Shown: in pieces, positions 34,230 to 42,865 of the stretch
Position numbering within the stretch: the stretch's first letter is position 1
Layout: every line of letters starts with the position of its first letter
NCBI GenBank assembly: GCA_017443025.1
Contig: JAFSPG010000013.1
Span: 1 to 64,000 of the forward strand
Origin: Bacteroidales bacterium
Lineage (GTDB): Bacteria; Bacteroidota; Bacteroidia; Bacteroidales; UBA932
Direction of reading: 5' to 3'
Length of the DNA stretch: 64,000 nucleotides
Program-made: the position numbers and the translations under genes
Notes under the pieces: model-generated
What the model was told of the DNA's origin: nothing
Database searches by the model: none
The model's input: the letters and a program-made list of their open reading frames with translations, nothing else

Positions 34230-36857
34230 ATGGCATATATGACAGCTACTGAAATCCGCCGGAAGTTCATCGACTTCTTCGCTTCAAAAGGCCACACCGT
34301 GGTGCCTTCGGCCCCTATGGTCATCAAGAACGACCCTACGCTGATGTTTACCAACGCAGGTATGAACCAGTTCAAGGATTATTTCCTTGGCAACAGCATA
34401 CCCGCGTTCAAACGGGCAGCCGACTCGCAGAAATGCCTGCGCGTGAGCGGCAAGCACAACGACCTTGAAGCAGTCGGACACGACGGACGTCACCATACCA
34501 TGTTCGAGATGCTCGGCAACTGGAGCTTCGGCGACTATTTCAAAACCGAAGCCATCGACTGGGCCTGGGAACTTCTCACCGAGGTTTACGGTATCGACAA
34601 ATCCATCCTCTACGCCACTGTATTCGAGGGTTCCGAGGAAGACGGCACCGAACTCGACGAAGAAGCCCGCAGCGCCTGGCTCAAGCACCTCCCCGCCGAC
34701 CACGTCCTGCTCGGCAACAAGCACGACAACTTCTGGGAAATGGGCGATACAGGCCCCTGCGGCCCCAGCAGCGAGATTCACATCGACCTGCGTGACGACG
34801 CCGCCCGCAAGGCTCTCCCCGGAGCTTCCCTGGTGAACACCGACAACGACGACGTCATAGAAATCTGGAACCTCGTGTTCATGCAGTACAACCGCAAGGC
34901 CGATGGTCATCTCGAGCTCCTTCCTTCGAAGAATATCGATACTGGCATGGGCTTCGAGCGCCTCTGCATGATACTCCAGAACAAGAAGAGCAACTACGAA
35001 TCCGACGTATTCTCAGGCCTTATCGGCGAGCTGGAAAATCTTTCCGGCCACAAATATGGCGAGTCTTCACAGACCGACGTGGCGATGCGCGTCTGCGCCG
35101 ACCACGTCAGGGCCATCGCCTTCTCCATCGCCGACGGCCAGCTGCCTTCCAACGTAAAGGCGGGATACGTAATCAGGCGCATCCTCCGCCGCGCCGTCCG
35201 TTACGGCTATACCTTCCTCGGCTTCAGCGAGCCATTCCTCTGCCGCCTCATCGAACAGCTTTGCAAGGATATGGGCGAGGCCTATCCCGAGCTCGTAGCC
35301 CAGCGCAAGCTTATCGAAAGCGTTATCAGGGAGGAAGAAATGGCCTTCCTGCGCACCCTTGACCGCGGTATCAGAATGCTCGACGGTCTTATGGAAAAGA
35401 GCACCGGCGAGCGCAAGATTTCCGGCACCGACGCCTTCGTCCTTTACGACACATACGGCTTCCCCATCGACCTTACCGAACTGATTGCCACAGAGAAAGG
35501 CTTTACTGTCGACCTCGACGGCTTCAACGTGGAGCTCGGAAAGCAGAAGGAGCGCGCCCGCAACGCTACTGCCAATGAATTCGGCGACTGGATTGAGTTC
35601 GTCTCCGGAGAGGAAGTCCGATTCACGGGCTATGACAGCCTCGAAGAAAAGGACGTAACTCTCATGAAGCACCGCACCGTCAAGCAGAAGAACAAAGAGC
35701 TCTTCCAGCTGGTGTTCGACCGCACTCCTTTCTACGCCGAGATGGGCGGACAGGTAGGCGACACCGGAACCATCGTATCCGCAAGCGGCGAAAAGATAGC
35801 TATACTCGGAACCGTCAAGGAAAACAACCTTACCATACATCTGGCCGAGCGCATCCCTGAGGATTGCACCGGACCTTTCCAGCTTTCGGTCGATGCCGCA
35901 CGCAGGGCGAAAATTATGGCGAACCACACTGCCACCCACCTGCTCGACCAGGCGCTCCGTGAGGTTCTCGGAACGCACGTGGAGCAGAAGGGCTCCTTCG
36001 TATGCCCCGACTACTTCCGCTTCGACTTCTCTCACTTCTCAAAGATGACCGACGAAGAAATCGCAACCGTTGAGAAGAGAGTCAACCAGCTTATCCGCAG
36101 CAATTATCCTCTCGAGGAGAAACGCGACGCCACAATGGAAGAAGCCAATGCCATGGGTGCCATCGCCCTCTTCGGCGAGAAGTACGGCGACCGCGTAAGA
36201 GTTGTCCGCTTCGGCCCTTCGACCGAACTCTGCGGCGGAACCCACACCTCTGCCACCGGCAACATCGGCTTCTTCAAGATTGTTTCCGAGGCCGCCATCG
36301 CAGCCGGCGTAAGGCGAATCGAGGCAGTAACCGGCGAGGCCGCAGAAACTCTCGTGGCCGGACTCCAGGAGACCATCCGCTCTACGAGAGCCTTCTTCAA
36401 CAACGTTCCCGACCTCAAGGGAGCTATCGAGAAGATGGTCGAGGAGAATGCCGCATTCAAGAAGGAAATCGAGAACTTCGTCGTCGAAAAGGCAAAACAG
36501 TTCGCCGACAAACTCATAGCAAGCGCATCCGAGGCAGGAGGAATCAAGCTCATAAAATTCTCGCACAGCGTTGATCCGTCCATGGCTCGCATAGCTGCCA
36601 CCAACCTGCAGAAGAGCATCTCCGAAGATGTAGTAATAGCCGGAGCTTATGAGTGGGACGGCAAGCCTCAGCTCCTGCTTCTGTACAGCAACTCCCTCGT
36701 TGCCAAGGGCCGCAATGCCGGCAAGGACATCCGCGAAGCCGCCAAGCTTATCCAGGGCGGCGGTGGCGGCCAGCCCGGCCTCGCCACCGCCGGCGGAAAG
36801 GATACAGCCGGCCTGGCTGCAGCTCTCGAGAAACTCGTTGAAATCGCCTGCGAATAG
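34230..36857 (+). CDS. alaS: alanyl-tRNA synthetase
   Basis: About 875 aa from the ATG at 34230 (a second ATG at 34239 is equally plausible). Charges tRNA-Ala. Class II catalytic domain with [27 protein letters not shown], and [13 protein letters not shown]. The editing domain has the metal-binding [13 protein letters not shown] (HxxxH) and [12 protein letters not shown]-terminal region ends in [16 protein letters not shown], the C-Ala glycine-rich loop. Normal length and motif order. First gene of a plus-strand transcript continuing into the lptG-fmt fusion 9 bp later. Confidence 0.97.
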   Translation: MAYMTATEIRRKFIDFFASKGHTVVPSAPMVIKNDPTLMFTNAGMNQFKDYFLGNSIPAFKRAADSQKCLRVSGKHNDLEAVGHDGRHHTMFEMLGNWSFGDYFKTEAIDWAWELLTEVYGIDKSILYATVFEGSEEDGTELDEEARSAWLKHLPADHVLLGNKHDNFWEMGDTGPCGPSSEIHIDLRDDAARKALPGASLVNTDNDDVIEIWNLVFMQYNRKADGHLELLPSKNIDTGMGFERLCMILQNKKSNYESDVFSGLIGELENLSGHKYGESSQTDVAMRVCADHVRAIAFSIADGQLPSNVKAGYVIRRILRRAVRYGYTFLGFSEPFLCRLIEQLCKDMGEAYPELVAQRKLIESVIREEEMAFLRTLDRGIRMLDGLMEKSTGERKISGTDAFVLYDTYGFPIDLTELIATEKGFTVDLDGFNVELGKQKERARNATANEFGDWIEFVSGEEVRFTGYDSLEEKDVTLMKHRTVKQKNKELFQLVFDRTPFYAEMGGQVGDTGTIVSASGEKIAILGTVKENNLTIHLAERIPEDCTGPFQLSVDAARRAKIMANHTATHLLDQALREVLGTHVEQKGSFVCPDYFRFDFSHFSKMTDEEIATVEKRVNQLIRSNYPLEEKRDATMEEANAMGAIALFGEKYGDRVRVVRFGPSTELCGGTHTSATGNIGFFKIVSEAAIAAGVRRIEAVTGEAAETLVAGLQETIRSTRAFFNNVPDLKGAIEKMVEENAAFKKEIENFVVEKAKQFADKLIASASEAGGIKLIKFSHSVDPSMARIAATNLQKSISEDVVIAGAYEWDGKPQLLLLYSNSLVAKGRNAGKDIREAAKLIQGGGGGQPGLATAGGKDTAGLAAALEKLVEIACE

Positions 36858-36866
36858 TTTTTCAGA

Positions 36867-39305
36867 ATGAAAAAACTCGACCTTTTCATACTCAAGTCGT
36901 TCATAGGGCCGTTCTTTGCGCTGCTCTTTGTCGTCTTGTTCATCCTGATGCTGCAGTTCCTGTGGCTGTACATCGATGAACTCGTAGGGAAAGGTCTGGG
37001 TTTCATGGTGATTCTCGAATTCCTGGGATGGGGCGGCGCCACCCTGCTGCCGCTTTCCCTGCCTCTGGCCACCCTTCTGGCATCGGTGATGACTCTCGGG
37101 CAGATGTCCGAGAACAACGAACTAATTGCCATGAAAGCGGCCGGCATCTCCCTGAAAAGGGTGATGACTCCCCTTATGATTGCCTCCGTGGTCATAAGCA
37201 TCGGAGCCTTCTTTGCCGGGAATAACCTCGTGCCGCTGGCCTATAACGAGATTTTTACGCTGCGCGATGATATCGGACGCACCAAATCCGAAATCAAGAT
37301 TCCTACCGGAACCTTCTACAACGGACTTGACGGCTACATCCTCAGAGTTGACCGCCGCGACGACAGAACCGGAATGATGTACGACGTAATGGTGTACGAC
37401 CACACCTCCCATAAAGGAAACACCAGCCTCACGCTCGCAGACTCGGCCGAGATGAAGATGTCGAAGATGAAAGACTACATCACTTTCAAACTCTTCAGCG
37501 GCAACAACTACCAGGAAACCAACACTATGCACTTCCGCGACACTTCCCTCGAGCTGCAGCGCATAGCCTTCGACAAGCAGACCCTCATCATTCCGCTCGA
37601 GGGCTACGGTTTCCAGAAATCCGAAGGAACCCGCTACTCCGACCAGGTACGTTCGATGGACATCAGCCGCCTGTCGGCAGGCCGGGATTCCCTTATGATA
37701 ACCCACGACTCGATAGTCAACTCCATCCGCGAGAGATTCTGGGCCAAAAAGACCCTCAGGCATATTGCCCAGATCGACTCCTCCAAGCACTTTACCGCAA
37801 GGTCGAATATGGACTACTGCCAGATGGCCTGGAGCGGATACCAGCAGGAAAAGCGAGCCATCAACGCCGCGGCAAACGCTGCAGGCGAGCAGGCGGCGGA
37901 GCTAATCAGCGCGGAGCAGGGAATGCAGTACAACAGCAAAATAATACGCCACACCAACGTCGAGCTGCTGAAGAAGTTCGCGGCGGCCCTGGCCTGCCTG
38001 ATTTTCTTCTTCATCGGAGCGCCGCTCGGCTCCTTCGTCACCAAGAAGAGCGGACTCGGCGCCGCAGCAATCGTGGCCGTGCTGTTCTTCGTGCTGTACT
38101 GGGTAGTTGACATAACCGGCACAAAGCTGGCCAAAGATGGGGCTGCAGGAGCGTGGACGGGTGTTTTCACATCCACCATCGTACTGCTGCCGCTGGGCCT
38201 CTTCCTGTCCTGGAGGGCAATCAACGACGCCAAACTTTTCAATACCGACAACATAGGCTCGTCCTGGCGACGCCTCAAGAGTAAAGTAATGAGAACATTC
38301 CGAAAGACCAGAATAGTCTATATGGGCACGCCCGAATTCGCCGTAGCACCCCTGGAGGCCCTTATTGCCGCCGGGCATAAGGTGGTGGGCGTAGTGACGG
38401 TAGCCGACAAGCCCAGCGGCCGAGGCCTCAAAGTGAGCGAGAGCGCTGTCAAGAAATATGCTGTAAGCAAGGGTATTCCCGTCCTTCAGCCGCTCAAGCT
38501 CAAGGACCCTGAATTCCTTGAGCAGCTCGCGGCCTTCAAGGCCGACCTCTTCGTAGTGGTGGCTTTCAGGATGCTTCCTGAAGCCGTATGGACAATGCCT
38601 CCGCTTGGCACATTTAACCTTCACGCAGCCCTTTTGCCGCAGTATCGCGGAGCGGCCCCTATCAACTGGGCGGTCATCAACGGCGAGAGAATGAGCGGCG
38701 TCACCACCTTCATGATTGACAAGGATATAGATACCGGCGGTATCATGCTCCGTCAGGAATGCCGCATCGAGGATACAGACACTGCCGGCGACCTCCACGA
38801 CAAACTGATGCCCATAGGTGCCGACCTCACCGTCCAGACCGTAGAAGGCATAATCCAGAAGAATATAGAGATGAGGGTGCAGCGCAGTTTCATCCAGGGA
38901 GCGGAAGTTCTTAAACCCGCGCCAAAGATTACCAAGGAGCTATGCCACATCGACTGGAACGCCCCTTCAACCCAGGTTTACAACCTCATCCGAGGCCTGA
39001 GCCCGGTGCCTGCGGCCTATACTGAGATATATCTGGATGGAGGCGAACCGGTTCAGCTGAAGATTTTCGGCGCGGCCAGGCGGAAGCTTGATACGCCCGC
39101 CGAAGCAGGCACGATTCTCTCTGACGGCAAGACCTATCTCGCAGTAGCTACCGCAGACGGCGCCATCGACATTACCGACCTTCAACTCGCGGGCAAGAAG
39201 AGAATGGATGTAAAATCCTTCCTTGCAGGCTTCCGCGACGTTACTTCCTATCACACTACCAAAGGCACTTCCGCCGAAGAAATCCGCAAAACCTTAGCGC
39301 AATGA
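36867..39305 (+). CDS. LptG/LptF-type permease fused to methionyl-tRNA formyltransferase
   Basis: 812 aa in one open frame with no stop between halves. Residues 1-470: YjgP/YjgQ permease, with three N-terminal helices (LLFVVLFILMLQFLWLY, then LPLSLPLATLLASVMTLG), a periplasmic beta-jellyroll, and three C-terminal helices (LACLIFFFIGAPLGSFV and others). Residues 475-812: Fmt, with IVYMGTPEFAVAPLEAL, NLHAALLPQYRGAAPINWAV (catalytic Asn and His), DKDIDTGGIM and TAGDLHDKL (catalytic Asp). An in-frame ATG (38289) could start a separate Fmt. LptG C-termini are cytoplasmic, so a membrane-tethered Fmt is sterically possible. The TGA overlaps the next ATG by 4 bp. Confidence 0.9.
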   Translation: MKKLDLFILKSFIGPFFALLFVVLFILMLQFLWLYIDELVGKGLGFMVILEFLGWGGATLLPLSLPLATLLASVMTLGQMSENNELIAMKAAGISLKRVMTPLMIASVVISIGAFFAGNNLVPLAYNEIFTLRDDIGRTKSEIKIPTGTFYNGLDGYILRVDRRDDRTGMMYDVMVYDHTSHKGNTSLTLADSAEMKMSKMKDYITFKLFSGNNYQETNTMHFRDTSLELQRIAFDKQTLIIPLEGYGFQKSEGTRYSDQVRSMDISRLSAGRDSLMITHDSIVNSIRERFWAKKTLRHIAQIDSSKHFTARSNMDYCQMAWSGYQQEKRAINAAANAAGEQAAELISAEQGMQYNSKIIRHTNVELLKKFAAALACLIFFFIGAPLGSFVTKKSGLGAAAIVAVLFFVLYWVVDITGTKLAKDGAAGAWTGVFTSTIVLLPLGLFLSWRAINDAKLFNTDNIGSSWRRLKSKVMRTFRKTRIVYMGTPEFAVAPLEALIAAGHKVVGVVTVADKPSGRGLKVSESAVKKYAVSKGIPVLQPLKLKDPEFLEQLAAFKADLFVVVAFRMLPEAVWTMPPLGTFNLHAALLPQYRGAAPINWAVINGERMSGVTTFMIDKDIDTGGIMLRQECRIEDTDTAGDLHDKLMPIGADLTVQTVEGIIQKNIEMRVQRSFIQGAEVLKPAPKITKELCHIDWNAPSTQVYNLIRGLSPVPAAYTEIYLDGGEPVQLKIFGAARRKLDTPAEAGTILSDGKTYLAVATADGAIDITDLQLAGKKRMDVKSFLAGFRDVTSYHTTKGTSAEEIRKTLAQ

Positions 39306-39955
39306 CGGCCGTCATCATCGGTGCCGGAGACTTTCCGCGCAATGCATATCCCAGATATCTTATCGGTACGGCCGATATTGTAATCTGCTGCGACAGCGCC
39401 CTTAAGGCCTATCTCGCCGCCATGCCATCGATTTTCGGAAAGGAGAGGCTGCCGGATGCCGTCGTGGGAGATATGGATTCCCTGCCGAAGGCTCTGCAGA
39501 AGAAGTACTCCGACATTCTCGTAAAGTTCACGGAGCAGGAGCACAACGACCAAACCAAGGCTTTTACCCATCTGATGTCGCTCGGGCTGCCTCTCGATAC
39601 GGTTCATTTCATCGGCATAACCGGCAAGCGGGCCGACCATACCATCGGCAATCTTTCCCTGCTTATGGAATACGGGAAGAGGTTTGACCTCGAGGGTATT
39701 TCGATTGATGCGGTTTCAGATTACGAGACGGTCATTCCAGTCTGGGACAGCGTTTCACTGATGGTTGGCAAAGGCCGCAAGGTGTCGATTCTCTCACCCG
39801 ACAATTCCCTTAAGATTAGCTGCGAAGGGCTGATGTACGACACTTCGGGCGTCGTATTCGACAACTGGTGGAAAGCGACGCTGAACATCGCCACAGAGGA
39901 TGAAATCAAATTAAATTTCAGTCATCATTCTTCTGCTCTCATTTGCTTGAATTAG
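39302..39955 (+). CDS. thiamine pyrophosphokinase
   Basis: 217 aa. Converts thiamine to thiamine diphosphate using ATP. Seen: the N-terminal CCDSALKAYL, the VGDMDSLPKAL catalytic acidic motif, EQEHNDQTKAF, and GITGKRADHTIGNLSLLMEY. The C-terminal beta domain is shorter and more divergent (SPDNSLKISCEGLMYDTSGVVFDN). ATG at 39302 overlaps the fusion gene stop as ATGA. No thiamine riboswitch is seen, which fits an internal operon gene. Confidence 0.9.
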   Translation: MTAVIIGAGDFPRNAYPRYLIGTADIVICCDSALKAYLAAMPSIFGKERLPDAVVGDMDSLPKALQKKYSDILVKFTEQEHNDQTKAFTHLMSLGLPLDTVHFIGITGKRADHTIGNLSLLMEYGKRFDLEGISIDAVSDYETVIPVWDSVSLMVGKGRKVSILSPDNSLKISCEGLMYDTSGVVFDNWWKATLNIATEDEIKLNFSHHSSALICLN

Positions 39956-39995
39956 AATTTATTACGATATTTACGGAAATTAGTCTTTTTCTGCT

Positions 39996-41459
39996 ATGTT
40001 AAGAAAACTCCGTATTCTGTTGGCTACGCTGGTGATGGCAGTCGTTATCGTGCTGTTCGTTGCCCCCTGGGAGGGTGATCCGTGGCCACTGGGCTTTATT
40101 TCTGAATGGCAGCTTGTGCCGGCCATTCTTGCCGGGAACCTGCTGATTATAGGAATCCTGGCCTTGATAACCATCCTCTTCGGGCGTCTCTACTGCTCGG
40201 TAATTTGCCCTCTTGGCATCCTGCAGGACGTAATCTCCTGGCTGTCGGGGCTAAGGAAGGGAAAGAAATTGCGCTTTACCCCTTCGAAAGAGATGACCTG
40301 GCTTCGCTACGGAGTATTCGTGCTGTTCGTGGCCGCACTTATAGCAGGAGTATCTGTAGTCGTGGCTCTGCTGGAGCCATACAGCGCCTTCGGAAGAATC
40401 TTTGCCTCGGCCACAGGGCAAATCATCACGATTTCAACCTGCGTCGTTGCCGGAGCTACACTTATAATCATAGCAATACTGTCGTGGAAGAACGGCCGCA
40501 CCTGGTGCAATACCATCTGCCCCGTGGGAACAACCCTTGGCTTCCTATCGCGCTTTGCGATTTTCCGCCCGGTAATCAACGCATCTAAGTGCAAGGACTG
40601 CCATGCCTGCGAAAAAAAGTGCAAGGCCTCCTGCATCGACATCGCCGCAAAAAAGATTGACTACAGCCGCTGCGTCGACTGCTTCGACTGCCTCGACTCC
40701 TGTAAATTCGGAGCCCTGAAATATTCGAGTGAGAGGGAGGCGGAGGATGTCCGCATAAGCCGGCATTGGCTCCCGAAAAGGGAGGGGACCCACGAAGTGG
40801 GGAGGACCGGCGATGCGGAGCATCCTTCGCCGACAACCCGCCGCGCATTCCTAAGCGCAGGCCTTCTCGCTATCGGCGGAGCGGCGATGCACGCCCAGAG
40901 CAAGAAGGTCGACGGCGGCTTCGCGGCCATCGAGGGCAAGAAAGCCCCCGAGCGCAGCATTCCCATCACACCCTTCGGCTCCGGAAGCGTCAAGGACTTC
41001 TACCGCAAATGCACCGCCTGCCAGCTCTGCGTATCCGCCTGCCCCAATGACGTACTCCGTCCCTCTACTAGCCTGGAGCACCTGATGCAGCCCGAGATGA
41101 GCTACGAAAACGGCTACTGCCGCCCTGAGTGCACCGACTGCTCCAAAGTCTGCCCCTCCGACGCCATCCTGCCTCTTACCCCCGCGGAGAAAACTCACGA
41201 GAAAATCGGCCTTGCCCGAGTCGACCGCGAGCTGTGCGTAGTAAGCCGCGACGGAGTAAATTGCGGCAACTGCGCCCGCCACTGCCCTGTCGGAGCCATC
41301 AGGATGGTTCCACTGGATGTATCCGACCCGCACGGCCTCAGAATTCCGGCAGTTGACGAAAGCCGCTGCATAGGCTGCGGCGCCTGCGAATATCTCTGCC
41401 CTTCACGGCCTTACAGTGCAATCACCGTCAACGGACTCCATGTTCACATCAAAGACTGA
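39996..41459 (+). CDS. membrane polyferredoxin (NapH/NapG-like), with an in-frame palindromic insertion
   Basis: 487 aa. Membrane part (about 8-165) with YCSVICPLGILQD and WCNTICPVGTT cysteine motifs, as in NapH/NosR proteins, then [4Fe-4S] motifs CKDCHACEKKC and CVDCFDCLDSC. Residues 247-279 come from a palindrome. Next comes an internal TTRRAFLSAGLLAIGGAAM, which looks like a Tat signal, then four more cluster motifs (CTACQLCVSAC, CTDCSKVC, CGNCARHC, CIGCGACEYLC). It reads as a fusion of a membrane NapH-like and an exported NapG-like unit, an electron path across the membrane. The partner downstream is an exported oxidoreductase. Confidence 0.85.
   Translation: MLRKLRILLATLVMAVVIVLFVAPWEGDPWPLGFISEWQLVPAILAGNLLIIGILALITILFGRLYCSVICPLGILQDVISWLSGLRKGKKLRFTPSKEMTWLRYGVFVLFVAALIAGVSVVVALLEPYSAFGRIFASATGQIITISTCVVAGATLIIIAILSWKNGRTWCNTICPVGTTLGFLSRFAIFRPVINASKCKDCHACEKKCKASCIDIAAKKIDYSRCVDCFDCLDSCKFGALKYSSEREAEDVRISRHWLPKREGTHEVGRTGDAEHPSPTTRRAFLSAGLLAIGGAAMHAQSKKVDGGFAAIEGKKAPERSIPITPFGSGSVKDFYRKCTACQLCVSACPNDVLRPSTSLEHLMQPEMSYENGYCRPECTDCSKVCPSDAILPLTPAEKTHEKIGLARVDRELCVVSRDGVNCGNCARHCPVGAIRMVPLDVSDPHGLRIPAVDESRCIGCGACEYLCPSRPYSAITVNGLHVHIKD
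40741..40829 (+). repeat. nested palindromic element inserted in frame in the polyferredoxin gene
   Basis: Imperfect outer inverted repeats at 40741-40763 and 40807-40829 (about 20 of 23 bases pair with small bulges). Inside are two hairpins: CTCCC-GAAAA-GGGAG (40770-40784) and CCCAC-GAA-GTGGG (40789-40801). The order GGGAGGGG, C-rich arm, loop, G-rich arm, AGG matches the element in xseA in the same orientation relative to coding. The element is read in a different frame from the xseA copy. Confidence 0.75.
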
Positions 41460-41465
41460 TAAGCT

Positions 41466-42812
41466 ATGAGCAACAATATTGACAGAAGAGACTTCCTGAA
41501 AACTGCCGGCGCAGGGGCGCTCGCCTTCGGCGCAGCTGCCTGCGGCGCGCACGGCTCAAGCACCACACAGGAACCCACCGGCGAAATGGAGTACCGCATC
41601 AATCCCGGCAACGGCGACAAAGTATCGCTCCTTGGCTACGGCTGCATGCGCTGGCAAATGAAAAAGAACGCCGAAGGCAAGGACGAAATCGACCAGGAGA
41701 GCGTAGATGAACTCGTCGACATCGCCATCAAAAACGGCGTGAACTACTTCGATACATCGCCGGCATACCTCAGGGGTCAGTCAGAAGCAGCCACAGGCAA
41801 AGCCCTGAGCCGCTACCCCAGGAACTCTTATTACATAGCCACCAAACTGTCGAATTTCCGCGACCATACCCGCGAGAGTTCCGAGAAGATGTTCTTCGAC
41901 TCCCTCGAGCAGATGCAGACCGACTACTTCGACTACTATCTCCTGCACGCCATCGGCCGCGGCGGATACAAGGCTTTCAAGGAGCGTTACGAAGACAACG
42001 GAATGATGGATTTCGTCCTGGGCGAACGTAAGAAAGGACGCATCCGCCAGCTGGGCTTCTCCTTCCACGGAAGCCAGAAAGAATTCGACGAGATGATAGC
42101 CCTGCACAGCCGCTACCACTGGGATTTCGTGCAGATTGAGATGAACTATATGGACTGGCGCCACGCCGATGGCGTGCGCAACGTCAACGCCGAATACCTC
42201 TACGAAGTGCTCGACCGCCTCGAACTCCCCATCGTGGTGATGGAGCCCCTTCTCGGCGGCCGTCTCGCCAACGTTCCGCAGAACGTCACCGTCATGCTCA
42301 AGGGCCGCGACCCCGACGCCTCCCCCGCTTCCTGGGCCTTCCGTTTCGTAGGCAGCTATCCCAGAATCCTTACCATCCTTAGCGGAATGACCTACCGCGA
42401 GCATCTCGAGGAAAATATCCGCACCTTCTGCGGTTTCAAGCCCCTGACGCAGGACGAACTTGGCTTTATGGAAGAAGTCGCAGACTTCATTGCCAAATAC
42501 CCCACAGTCAACTGCACCCACTGCGACTACTGCATGCCCTGCCCCTATGGCATCGACATCCCCGGCATATTCGCCCACTACAACAAAGCCGTAGGCGACG
42601 GAATCATAGTCGACAGCCCCGAGCAGGAGAACTACCGTCGGCTTCGCAGGGAATACCTTACAAGCTACGACAAAGCCATAGAGACGCTCCGCCAGGCCGA
42701 CCACTGCATCGGCTGCGGACAATGCCTGCCGGCCTGCCCGCAGAGCATTCAAATTCCGAAAGAGCTACGGCGCATCGACCGCTATGTCGAAAATCTCAAA
42801 CGACACAGATAA
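41466..42812 (+). CDS. Tat-exported aldo/keto reductase with C-terminal ferredoxin motifs
   Basis: 448 aa. N-terminal twin-arginine signal DRRDFLKTAGAGAL ending in AAACG, possibly a lipoprotein site. AKR domain (about 45-330): GYGCMRWQ, NYFDTSPAYLRGQSE with the catalytic Asp and Tyr, ATKL, and LLHAIG. C-terminal cluster motifs CTHCDYCMPCPYGI and CIGCGQCLPACPQS. Starts 6 bp after the polyferredoxin stop, so both form an operon and may exchange electrons (inference). Substrate unknown. A hairpin terminator follows directly. Confidence 0.88.
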   Translation: MSNNIDRRDFLKTAGAGALAFGAAACGAHGSSTTQEPTGEMEYRINPGNGDKVSLLGYGCMRWQMKKNAEGKDEIDQESVDELVDIAIKNGVNYFDTSPAYLRGQSEAATGKALSRYPRNSYYIATKLSNFRDHTRESSEKMFFDSLEQMQTDYFDYYLLHAIGRGGYKAFKERYEDNGMMDFVLGERKKGRIRQLGFSFHGSQKEFDEMIALHSRYHWDFVQIEMNYMDWRHADGVRNVNAEYLYEVLDRLELPIVVMEPLLGGRLANVPQNVTVMLKGRDPDASPASWAFRFVGSYPRILTILSGMTYREHLEENIRTFCGFKPLTQDELGFMEEVADFIAKYPTVNCTHCDYCMPCPYGIDIPGIFAHYNKAVGDGIIVDSPEQENYRRLRREYLTSYDKAIETLRQADHCIGCGQCLPACPQSIQIPKELRRIDRYVENLKRHR

Positions 42813-42815
42813 TGC

Positions 42816-42854
42816 AAAGAGAGTTGGCCCGGAAGGACCAACTCTCTTTCTTAT
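42816..42854 (+). terminator. rho-independent terminator after the aldo/keto reductase
   Basis: A 12-bp perfect stem, AAAGAGAGTTGG (42816-42827) and CCAACTCTCTTT (42838-42849), with a short loop, then a T-rich stretch (TTTCTTATT). It lies between two convergent genes and could also serve the minus-strand subtilase transcript, which lacks a following T-run. Confidence 0.8.
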
Positions 42855-42865
42855 TGAAGATTCAA

